A DNA stretch of 64,000 nt from Planctomycetota bacterium. GTDB lineage: Bacteria > Planctomycetota > Brocadiia > JAADGH01. The notes under the pieces were generated by a model. It did not search any database. It was not told where the DNA came from and saw only the letters and a list, made by a program, of their open reading frames with translations. A program made the translations under genes and the position numbers. The stretch lies in the NCBI GenBank assembly GCA_013152475.1, contig JAADGH010000223.1:1-64000 (forward strand), in the 5' to 3' direction. Shown piece after piece: positions 42,192-49,354 of the stretch (position 1 is its first letter; every line of letters starts with the position of its first letter).

Positions 42192-43670
42192 TCATTTTGC
42201 TGAGGCTTTCGCTTTCATCTCCGCGTGGATCATTTTATAGACCTTGAGGATGTCCACGGCCCGTTGGAGCTGCGGGTCCACGGCCTTCGCTGTCGATTCC
42301 GTGTGGGCGATCTTCAGATCGGAGCCGGAGACGACAGAGACGATCTTCTCAAGGGCCTCGCTGATGGAAAGCCGGCCCCGATCAAAGTTGTTGAGGATCA
42401 GCTTGATCTTGCCCTCAGTCGACGTGTCGACATCGGGAATCATGCCCGCGTTGTCTTTCTTTGTCTTGTCCTCTTCGGTCTTCTTCTCCGGCTCTTTCTT
42501 GGCCGCCCCACGGCGTTGCTTTCGGAGAAATTCGCGGCGCCGCTGGCGCAGGAGCGCGATCTGCTGCTCGCGGGTCATGTCGACCTCGAAGTCCGGGGCG
42601 ATGCCCTTCTTGTTAATCGAGATATCGTTGGGTGTGTAGTACCGCGCCGTCGTAAGCTTCAGCGCCCCTTCGATGGGCTTGCCGTCCTCCTCACCCATGT
42701 CCACCGTGATCAGGCTCTGCACGGTGGCCTTGCCGTAGCTCTGGGTGCCGACCAGAATGCCTCGCCGGTTGTCCTTGATCGCGCCGGCGACGATCTCCGA
42801 GGCGCTGGCGCTGCCTTTGTTGATGAGCAGGACGAGATCGAAATTGCCGACCGTCTCGGGGCGGGCTTTCTCCTCCCTCACCAGCTCCTCGTTCCGCCCG
42901 CGAGTGCGAACGATCACGCCCTTAGACAGGAACAGGTCGGCGATCTGAACCGCGCTGGGGAACAGGCCGCCGGGGTTGTTCCTCAGGTCAAAAACCAATC
43001 CCTTCAATCCCTGGCGTTTCAGGTCTTCGATGGCTTCCTTGGTTTTCTCGGGGCTGTCTTTAATGAAGTTCCTCAGATGAACATAGCCGATGCCGGCGTC
43101 CTTGTCGATCATTCTATATTCGACGGTGGGGATATGGATCAACTCCCGGGTGATCGTGATCTTGTCCGTGGTGTGGGTCCCCTCGTGCACCACGGTGATC
43201 GTCACCGGCTTGCCTACGGGGCCGCGCAGCTTGTTCACTGCTTCATGGAGGTTCATGCCCTCCGTTGTCTCGCCGTCGATGGCGATGATGATGTCGCCGG
43301 CCATGACGCCTGCGCGATAGGCGGGGGTGTCCTTAATGGGCGTGATGACCGTAAGCAGGCCGCCCCGCATATCGATCTCAATGCCCAGCCCCCCGAACTC
43401 GCCCTGGGTATTGTCGTTGAACTCCTTCAACATATCGGGGCTGATGAACTGGCTGTGGGGGTCCAGCGTGCTGAGCATGCCCCGGCAGGCGCCCTCGAAG
43501 AGCTTCTTGCGGTCGACCTTGTCGACATAATGGGTAACGATTTTGTCCACGATCCCGGTGAACGCACGGTATTCGGAATAGACATCACCGCGTTTGGCCC
43601 CCACCGGGCGAATGCACAGAGCCACCAGGAGGACCGCGCCAAGAATCCAGAGCAATCGTCGTTTTGACAT
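42192..43670 (-). CDS. C-terminal processing serine protease (S41 family)
   Basis: Periplasmic protease that trims or degrades envelope proteins. A signal or anchor (RLLWILGAVLLVALCIRPVG) starts the protein. The family N-terminal part (ACRGMLSTLDPHSQFISPDM) leads into a PDZ domain (about 85-175, GLGIEIDMRGGLLTVITPIK). The S41 core carries the Ser in LLINKGSASASEIVAGAI and the Lys in VGTQSYGKATVQS, plus FDLRNNPGGLFPSAV. About 120 extra C-terminal residues include a Lys/Glu-rich stretch. GGGAG precedes the ATG. tRNA-Phe lies 109 bases upstream in the same direction and may share its promoter. Confidence 0.94.
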   Translation of the reverse strand: MSKRRLLWILGAVLLVALCIRPVGAKRGDVYSEYRAFTGIVDKIVTHYVDKVDRKKLFEGACRGMLSTLDPHSQFISPDMLKEFNDNTQGEFGGLGIEIDMRGGLLTVITPIKDTPAYRAGVMAGDIIIAIDGETTEGMNLHEAVNKLRGPVGKPVTITVVHEGTHTTDKITITRELIHIPTVEYRMIDKDAGIGYVHLRNFIKDSPEKTKEAIEDLKRQGLKGLVFDLRNNPGGLFPSAVQIADLFLSKGVIVRTRGRNEELVREEKARPETVGNFDLVLLINKGSASASEIVAGAIKDNRRGILVGTQSYGKATVQSLITVDMGEEDGKPIEGALKLTTARYYTPNDISINKKGIAPDFEVDMTREQQIALLRQRRREFLRKQRRGAAKKEPEKKTEEDKTKKDNAGMIPDVDTSTEGKIKLILNNFDRGRLSISEALEKIVSVVSGSDLKIAHTESTAKAVDPQLQRAVDILKVYKMIHAEMKAKASAK

Positions 43671-43779
43671 CAGCAGAACTCCCTCAACTTTCGTTCGGAA
43701 CGGTGCTGGCGTAATCGGCCGACATGTGAGATGTTGCGGGCAATGGCCACCAGCTTTCGTACTTGGTTTGGGGGGCAAC

Positions 43780-43855
43780 TGGTGGGCGGAACCGGAATCG
43801 AACCGGTGACACCAGGATTTTCAGTCCTGTGCTCTACCGACTGAGCTACCCGCCC
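43780..43855 (-). tRNA. tRNA-Phe (anticodon GAA)
   Basis: Full cloverleaf on the minus strand. Acceptor GGGCGGG pairs with TCCGCCC, the D-arm is GCTC-AGTCGGTA-GAGC, the anticodon arm CAGGA-CTGAAAA-TCCTG has anticodon GAA, and the T-arm is ACCGG-TTCGATT-CCGGT. The discriminator is A and CCA is encoded. Confidence 0.96.
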
Positions 43856-43896
43856 ACGCAACACAAATCCGCACTCTACAGCGCCATACATGTTTT

Positions 43897-43925
43897 AAGA
43901 TAGCGAATTCGAGACGCGGTGTCAA
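43897..43925 (-). promoter_or_regulatory. Near-consensus promoter for tRNA-Phe and probably the ctpA operon
   Basis: Read on the minus strand: TTGACA, a 17-base spacer and TATCTT. Transcription should start near 43890, about 35 bases before the tRNA. No strong terminator separates the tRNA from ctpA. Confidence 0.75.
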
Positions 43926-43950
43926 GGACAAAAAGAGATGTGAAAAGGTG

Positions 43951-43995
43951 CAACCCTACCCTCTTAACCGAATGTCAAATTAAGTGCAAGCTATC
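43951..43995 (+). repeat. 45-bp direct repeat, left copy
   Basis: Starts CAACCCTACC and ends AATTAAGTGCAAGCTATC. The copy at 48007-48050 is in the same orientation, with 37 of about 45 positions alike and one base of length difference. The pair brackets the cytochrome-like gene and the debris after it. The rest of the stretch 43996-44263 holds a lone TATAAT at 44088-44093 without a well-spaced -35 box, and no gene. Confidence 0.8.
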
Positions 43996-44263
43996 TCGCC
44001 CTTTCATATACCCCTGGATACCATGTACCTGGACTTGGCCAGTTTCTTTCGTTTTGTCCTTGACTCACCCCCCCCTCCGATGCAATTTATAATCATATTG
44101 CGTTACATTTGGCTAAACGGCAACTCCAATCGACTGCGCTACGGTGCGCAGGAACTGGGACCGCAGTTCAAAAAGCGGGAATAGGACTTATGCGTCCGAA
44201 ATGAGGACCGAGATAGGGACCGTGATGAGGGGCCAACAGACATATTCGCTGGAGGTGCAAATC

Positions 44264-47200
44264 ATGACGACCTTTGGTGGAAGATCGGCGGTCGCGTTTC
44301 GTTTCATGCTTATTGTCGGCTTGGCGACCGGCTGGTTGCTTTCTCCGGTATCCGCGCCGGCGCAGGATCGGGAACAGAAACTGGCCTGGCACCAGGTCTT
44401 CCAGAAAGCGGGTACGTGGCCGGAAACCATGCTCCTTTCGCGAACCCGATATCGGAAGTGGCGTGCCGCGGACCCCGGCACAAGGGTAAAACCATTCGAC
44501 GCGGCGAACCTGGCGCTCAAGCGAATCCGCGTGGCGGATCCGACGTTTCGCATTTACGAACGTCGCGTGGCTCGAGACTGGGCGCAACTGCGGCTGCCCC
44601 CTCCGCGCACCGGGGAAGTGCGGTCGGCCACGCCCCTGGATTGGTTCAACAGCACGGACACAACCATTGAGCGCGGCCTGATTCGCCTGGTCTTGGACCG
44701 GATGGAATCCGACTGCAGCATCGCCAGGTTGGCTACGGCCCCCTTCCGCGCACGGCTCGCGGCGCTGGAACGTGACGACGTCTCGCCGGAGGATACCCGC
44801 TGGCTCGAACTCTACTGCACGGTGACGGACTGGGAAAAGGACCTTGAGCGCATCAGCGGCCTGGACACGTTTCGGGACTCCGCCGAATTGATTGCCCGTG
44901 AATTTCCCGACGAATGCGCCTACACCTCAGACGCACTGTTCGGGAAGCTGGAGCAACTCAATGGACGGTGGGAGAAGTTGCGCGAGCCTCTGCTTCAATA
45001 TCCCGAACAAGCCCGGCCCGAGGTCGTGAAGCTGGTGGGGGAATACGCCGCCGTGCGCGACCGGGTGCAGTTCGGCCTTCGGTCCGTGCAGGAGTTTCTC
45101 GCCAAGTGCCAGGGCCTGGACATGAAAACGGAGTGGCAAGAGCAGCTCACGAATCTCTACGCGGAGCTCCAGCGACGCGAGTGGTACCAAAAGCCTGCGA
45201 TCCAGCGCCAGGCGCTGCGCCGTGCGGCCCTGATTCTCGATTCCGACCGTGATCCGACGGATGTCGTTCTGCGCCGCACGCGGGCGCTGTTGGATGAGCT
45301 GAAACGCCGTGCGGACCCCATCTCTCGTTCCGAGGCTCTGCCTCGGAGCGGCGGTACGCGGGCCGTTTCCGTTCCCAGGCAGAGCCTGGGAACGAGGAAT
45401 ACGAGACAGAGCCTGGGAACGAGGAAATCCCTGGATGCATACGAAACCCGCCTCCGCCGCCTCGAAGAGACGGCGGGCATGATCGCGCCGCGGCTCGTCG
45501 ACGCCCGGCGCGCCTTGTTCTTCGAGGTCTGTCGGCTCCGCCGGCGCATTGCGTTCAGCAACCCACTGCTCGACTTCGATCGCGTCCTCTTCGTCAAGAG
45601 GCACTTCCTCCGGTGGGGGACCGGCCCGGCCCAGAAGCAGTACCACGGTGATCGCGCCCACGGCGGGGGGGCGCTGTGCGTCCTGGAGCATCCCTTCGGC
45701 AGCGCTCCGAAGGTGACTGATCTTTTGGCCGATTCGACCTGCGAGCGAGGCCGAATGAAGGGGCGGCGGCTCAAGGGCGGCGACTTCGTCTCTCCGGAGC
45801 TCTCCTACGATGGCGAGACCGTCCTCTTCTCATACACGGAGAACTCACGGGCCACCGCGCCCGCGCAATTTGTGGATGTCAGGCGGACCCTGAAAAACAC
45901 GTACCATATCTTCAAGGTGCGGGCCGATGGGACCGACCTGGAGCAACTGACCGACGGCCCCTTCAACGACGTCGATCCGTGCTTCCTGCCCGACGGACGC
46001 ATCGCGTTCATCTCCGAGCGGCGCGGCGGGTGCGGCCGGTCGGCCGCCGACCGAACCTACACCCTGCACAGCATGGCGGCCGACGGGAGTGACATGGTTC
46101 GCCTGAGCCATCACGAAACCAACGAGTGGCAGCCCAGCGTGGATCACAACGGCATGATCCTCTACACCCGATGGGACATCTGGGACCGAGGCTATTTCCA
46201 GGCGATGAATATCTGGATCACGCATCCGAACGGAAGCGACGGGCGGGCCCTGTTCGGCAATTACTACGACGGAGCCGATCCCTGCCAAAATGCCACGATG
46301 GATGTCCGGGCTATCCCCGGCTCCCGCAAGCTCATCGGTACCGCCTCCAGCTATTTTGAGCAGTCCTACGGCGCTCTGATCCTTGTCGATCCCTTGATCC
46401 CGGACGACCCCTCAATGACAAAGCTCAAGCGGATCACACCGGGACAGCCGTTCACGTGGCGGGAGAGCCCCCGGTACATGGGCCCGCTCGACTATGGCAC
46501 GCCGTGGCCGCTGAGCGAACTGTTCTATGTGTGCGTATACGACTCCGACAGCGCCGTGGAGAAGGGCCCCAAGAACAACTATGGCATCTATCTGGTCGAC
46601 GCCTTCGGCAACAAGGAGCTGCTCTACCGCGACCCACGGATCTCGTGTCTGAGTCCGATGCCGCTGCGACCCCGCCCCAGACCGCCCATCGTGCTTCGAT
46701 ACGCGAGCGGCAGGGTCAAGGCGGGGGAGAAGACGCCAACCCGCGGGCCGGACGCCGTCCCCATGGCGACCGTTGGGCTGATGAACGTGTACCGGAGTTA
46801 TTACCCCTTCCCCAAGGACGTCAGGATCACCCAACTCCGGATCATCCAGGTTGCCTACAAAAGCGTCGTCGGCCGAAACATACCGGTCACGGGTTACGGC
46901 GAGGATACCGGGCACGACAAGGGCGGCCGGATGGTGCTCGGCACGGTGCCGGTGGAGAAAGATGGCAGCGCGTATTTCCGCATGCCTGCCGGGGTTCCCG
47001 TCAACTTCCAGGCCATTGCGGAGGACGGCCTGGCCATGCAGACCATGCGCTCGGTAACCTACGCCCAGCCCGGCGAAAGATTGTTCTGCCTCGGCTGCCA
47101 CGAGCCCCAGGAGGCGGCCCCCGCCCTGGCCAAGGCGTTCCCGGAGGCGTTCCGCCGGGACCCCTCCGCCATCCAGCGCGACGTGGAAGGCTCGTATCCC

Positions 47201-47680
47201 GTCAGCTTCCCCCGGCTGATTCAGCCGCTCCTGGACAAGCGGTGCGTGACCTGCCACAAGAAGCACCCGGACAAAGCCCCTAATCTCGAGAGGGGCACGA
47301 GGTGGAAAGACTACGGGACCCAGCTCTACGACAACGCCAAGACGAGAGTCATCCAGTCCATCCCGCCGTCGCGATGGGCCAAGGAGGGGTACAAGTACAT
47401 CTGGTATGACTCCTATATCAACCTCTATCCCTATGTCCGCGCCGGTTGCTTTGTCAAACACGGCAGCCAGGAAGGGGCAGAAACGAAGCCGGGGACATTC
47501 GGGGCGCGTGTCACCAAGCTCTATCAGATGCTCAAAAAAGGCCACAACGACCTGCACCTCAGCGAGGAAGAGATGCACCGCATCGCCCTTTGGATCGACA
47601 CGAACTGCCGGTTCTTTGGCCCCACCCGCCACCTGATGGAACAGGCCATGGGCAAGAAGGTGATGCCGGAGATCGAGTGA
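44264..47680 (+). CDS. Giant exported di-haem protein resembling hydrazine-synthase alpha-type proteins
   Basis: 1139 residues, start at ATG 44264 with GGAGGT seven bases upstream. A signal peptide (FRFMLIVGLATGWLLSPVSA) is followed by a helical N-terminal half of unknown role. From about 500 a TolB/WD40-like propeller appears (YHIFKVRADGTDLEQLTDGP, DVDPCFLPDGRIAFISERRG, YTLHSMAADGSDMVRLSHHE). Two c-type haem sites follow: FCLGCHE at about 942-946 and CVTCHKKH at about 994. The propeller plus haem layout resembles the hydrazine-synthase alpha middle-domain family (PF18582), which is widespread in planctomycetes and not proof of anammox. Residues about 355-388 come from palindromic repeats inside the gene. 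A sulfatase remnant follows. Confidence 0.82.
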   Translation: MTTFGGRSAVAFRFMLIVGLATGWLLSPVSAPAQDREQKLAWHQVFQKAGTWPETMLLSRTRYRKWRAADPGTRVKPFDAANLALKRIRVADPTFRIYERRVARDWAQLRLPPPRTGEVRSATPLDWFNSTDTTIERGLIRLVLDRMESDCSIARLATAPFRARLAALERDDVSPEDTRWLELYCTVTDWEKDLERISGLDTFRDSAELIAREFPDECAYTSDALFGKLEQLNGRWEKLREPLLQYPEQARPEVVKLVGEYAAVRDRVQFGLRSVQEFLAKCQGLDMKTEWQEQLTNLYAELQRREWYQKPAIQRQALRRAALILDSDRDPTDVVLRRTRALLDELKRRADPISRSEALPRSGGTRAVSVPRQSLGTRNTRQSLGTRKSLDAYETRLRRLEETAGMIAPRLVDARRALFFEVCRLRRRIAFSNPLLDFDRVLFVKRHFLRWGTGPAQKQYHGDRAHGGGALCVLEHPFGSAPKVTDLLADSTCERGRMKGRRLKGGDFVSPELSYDGETVLFSYTENSRATAPAQFVDVRRTLKNTYHIFKVRADGTDLEQLTDGPFNDVDPCFLPDGRIAFISERRGGCGRSAADRTYTLHSMAADGSDMVRLSHHETNEWQPSVDHNGMILYTRWDIWDRGYFQAMNIWITHPNGSDGRALFGNYYDGADPCQNATMDVRAIPGSRKLIGTASSYFEQSYGALILVDPLIPDDPSMTKLKRITPGQPFTWRESPRYMGPLDYGTPWPLSELFYVCVYDSDSAVEKGPKNNYGIYLVDAFGNKELLYRDPRISCLSPMPLRPRPRPPIVLRYASGRVKAGEKTPTRGPDAVPMATVGLMNVYRSYYPFPKDVRITQLRIIQVAYKSVVGRNIPVTGYGEDTGHDKGGRMVLGTVPVEKDGSAYFRMPAGVPVNFQAIAEDGLAMQTMRSVTYAQPGERLFCLGCHEPQEAAPALAKAFPEAFRRDPSAIQRDVEGSYPVSFPRLIQPLLDKRCVTCHKKHPDKAPNLERGTRWKDYGTQLYDNAKTRVIQSIPPSRWAKEGYKYIWYDSYINLYPYVRAGCFVKHGSQEGAETKPGTFGARVTKLYQMLKKGHNDLHLSEEEMHRIALWIDTNCRFFGPTRHLMEQAMGKKVMPEIE
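45327..45424. repeat. Cluster of GTTCCCAGGC-type palindromes inside a coding sequence
   Basis: Three units within 98 bases: GTTCCGAGGC-TCT-GCCTCGGAGC (45327-45349), CGTTCCCAGGC-AGA-GCCTGGGAACG (45370-45394, perfect 11-bp arms) and a right half CAGAGCCTGGGAACGAGGAA (45405-45424) that repeats the end of the second unit. They are read in frame as EALPRSGGTRAVSVPRQSLG and then TRNTRQSLGTRK in the 44264-47680 protein. From memory, the same words (RQSLGTR; on the other strand FPGSAWER) recur in proteins predicted from many metagenomes. Confidence 0.88.
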
Positions 47681-47696
47681 GGACGTCTCACGGCTG

Positions 47697-47864
47697 ATGA
47701 CGGTTCGCTGGCCCGCCAGGATCAAGCCCGGCAGTGTCTGCGACGTGCCGGTGATCAGCACGGACTTCTATCCGATGTTCTTCCAGCCTGCCGGCGCCGC
47801 CCCGCCCGAGGGACAGCCGCTCGACGGCGAAAGCCTCGTTCCCCTCCTTCTCGGCGCCAGAGCG
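47697..47864 (+). pseudogene. Fragment of a sulfatase gene
   Basis: VRWPARIKPGSVCDVPVIST followed by DFYPMFFQPAGAAPPEGQPL and DGESLVPLLLG is the mid-to-C-terminal signature of type I sulfatases. Nothing of the catalytic C-x-P-x-R part precedes it and the sequence stops resembling a sulfatase after LLLG. It starts 16 bases after the cytochrome-like gene. It is best read as a remnant of a former neighbour gene. Confidence 0.75.
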
Positions 47865-47869
47865 CCTCA

Positions 47870-48058
47870 GGCGATGGCCACGAGTTGGAGCAGCACAAAA
47901 ACCACCGCCTTTTCGCCTTCTTGAAAAAGCGCGTGCGTTTCCTTTTCGGTAAGATTGGGGAGAGACTTGTCCGCCTTGCCGAGCTTCGGGGTTCGCTCGG
48001 CTCGGCCAACCCTACCTACTACCCAAATGTCAGATTAAGTGCAAGCTATCACACCTGA
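47870..48058 (+). pseudogene. Open tail of an unknown gene, possibly a transposase C-terminus
   Basis: Frame ending at the TGA of 48056-48058. It reads GDGHELEQHKNHRLFAFLKK and then RVRFLFGKIGERLVRLAE, followed by NPTYYPNVRLSASYHT, whose DNA is the right copy of the direct repeat. There is no start codon or 5' part; the join to the sulfatase fragment is abrupt. A transposase C-terminus followed by an insertion-sequence end would explain this, but the family was not recognised. Confidence 0.3.
48007..48050 (+). repeat. 45-bp direct repeat, right copy
   Basis: Partner of 43951-43995, same orientation, with AAATGTCAGATTAAGTGCAA and GCTATC at the end. It lies at the 3' end of an open but headless frame. 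Confidence 0.8.
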
Positions 48059-48105
48059 TGGTATACCGGAGGTGATGTGGGGAAACTCCTCCCTGTGTTT
48101 TCCCC

Positions 48106-48135
48106 TTGATTTGCCCGCGGCCACCAAAGTATAGT
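48106..48135 (+). promoter_or_regulatory. Sigma-70-type promoter for the DUF362 gene
   Basis: TTGATT (48106-48111), an 18-base spacer and TATAGT (48130-48135). It leaves a leader of about 125 bases that contains an imperfect inverted repeat. Confidence 0.5.
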
Positions 48136-48180
48136 AATAGTAAAGGAAAGGGGCTGGGGCGTGGGCGCGGGGGTGCTCCC

Positions 48181-48241
48181 AATCCTAATCTTAACCTCAA
48201 TCCTCTTCGGAATTTGAGAGTAGGATTACGATTACGAGGAA
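48181..48241. repeat. Imperfect inverted repeat of ATCCTAATC/GATTACGATTA words
   Basis: AATCCTAATCTTAACCTCAA followed by TCCTC faces GAGTAGGATTACGATTACGA across TTCGGAATTTGA. The pairing is imperfect. The word pattern resembles dispersed intergenic repeats seen in related genomes (from memory). It lies in the leader of the DUF362 gene. Confidence 0.4.
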
Positions 48242-48265
48242 AATCCGAAAGACACGGAGAAGACC

Positions 48266-49222
48266 ATGAGAAAGCCGAATCCCGTCAGCCGTCGTGACTT
48301 TCTGAAGGCATCCATTGCCGCCGCTGCCATCGGAGCTGCCGGCGCGCCTGCGTTCGCACAGGACAAGAAGAGCAAGGTGGTGGATGTCCGCAATCCCGCG
48401 TGGCGCAACGCGGACCATGAGGTCGATGCCGCCGTTGTTAAGCAGATGGTCGAGGACGGCCTGAAAACCTTCTCCGGCAAGGGCAACATTGACGAGGCGT
48501 GGCGGACGTTCGTTTCGCCCAACGAAAAGATCTGCGTCAAGTTCAACGTCCTCAGCGACAACTACACCCTCGCCAACCAGGCGCTGGTCGATGCCATCAC
48601 GCAGGGCCTCATGAGCGCCGGCGTGAAGAAGCAGAACCTCTTCGTCGTCGAGGCCGTTGATGCTGAGTTCGAGGGCGGCGGCGAGCCGAACCTGGACTTT
48701 GGGCCGGAGATCAAGATTCACGACCAGACCACGCGCCTCACCAAGTTCCTCACCGACCAGATCGACGCCATCATCAACGTGCCCAACATCAAGGACCACT
48801 CCATCGCCGGCGCGACGCTGTCGATGAAGAACCTGTCTCACGCGGGCGGGACGTTTATGGAGGGCCCCGACCGCTTCCACCCCAACATGTGCAACCCCTA
48901 CATCCCCGAGATGAACGCGAAGACCCCGCTCAAGGACAAGCTGCGCGTTTCGATCATCAACGGACTCGAAGGCGTCTTCAAAGGCGGACCCGAGACGGGC
49001 AACCCGCGCCTGCGCTGGCCGCACAATGGTCTGCTCATCGGCGCGGATCGCGTCGCCCTCGACACGGTCGGCGTGAAGCTGATCGACGCCGCCCGCATGA
49101 AGAAGGGCCTGCCGCCGCTCATGCGCACCGGCAAACGACCGGTTTACATCAAGACCGCCGCCGAGATGGGCCTCGGCCAGAACGACCTGTCAAAGATCGA
49201 CTGGGTCAAGAAGACGGTGTAG
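48266..49222 (+). CDS. Tat-exported DUF362-domain protein
   Basis: 318 residues. The Tat signal is clear: SRRDFLKASIAAAAIGAAG with a cleavage site near PAFA. The mature part (EKICVKFNVLSDNYTLANQA, DAIINVPNIKDHSIAGATLS, GLLIGADRVALDTVGVKLID) fits DUF362, a family of unknown function sometimes found with iron-sulfur ferredoxin domains; no Cys-rich cluster motif is seen here. Export by Tat suggests folding in the cytoplasm, perhaps with a cofactor. It is a lone gene. Confidence 0.88.
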   Translation: MRKPNPVSRRDFLKASIAAAAIGAAGAPAFAQDKKSKVVDVRNPAWRNADHEVDAAVVKQMVEDGLKTFSGKGNIDEAWRTFVSPNEKICVKFNVLSDNYTLANQALVDAITQGLMSAGVKKQNLFVVEAVDAEFEGGGEPNLDFGPEIKIHDQTTRLTKFLTDQIDAIINVPNIKDHSIAGATLSMKNLSHAGGTFMEGPDRFHPNMCNPYIPEMNAKTPLKDKLRVSIINGLEGVFKGGPETGNPRLRWPHNGLLIGADRVALDTVGVKLIDAARMKKGLPPLMRTGKRPVYIKTAAEMGLGQNDLSKIDWVKKTV

Positions 49223-49354
49223 GAGCGACCCTCCGTTTGCTCCCGCTTTCGTCCGCCCTCGCCGGCACAACGGGCTATCGAGCTGACGAATGCGGACCTC
49301 TACGCTCTCCAGTTCCTGCGGTAGCAGGCGGGGCGATCTCGAACCGGGAAACTG

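Noticed and set aside
44060-44093. Promoter for the di-haem protein gene
   Set aside because: TTGACT and TATAAT are present but 22 bases apart, too far for a normal sigma-70 promoter.
45327-45424. A CRISPR-like array
   Set aside because: The units are palindromes with irregular spacing inside one reading frame, and there are no cas genes.
44264-47680. Evidence for anammox metabolism
   Set aside because: The family is spread among non-anammox planctomycetes and no other anammox gene is in the window.
43951-48050. A complete composite transposon
   Set aside because: Only a 45-bp direct repeat and a possible transposase tail are seen. There are no inverted ends, intact transposase or target duplications.
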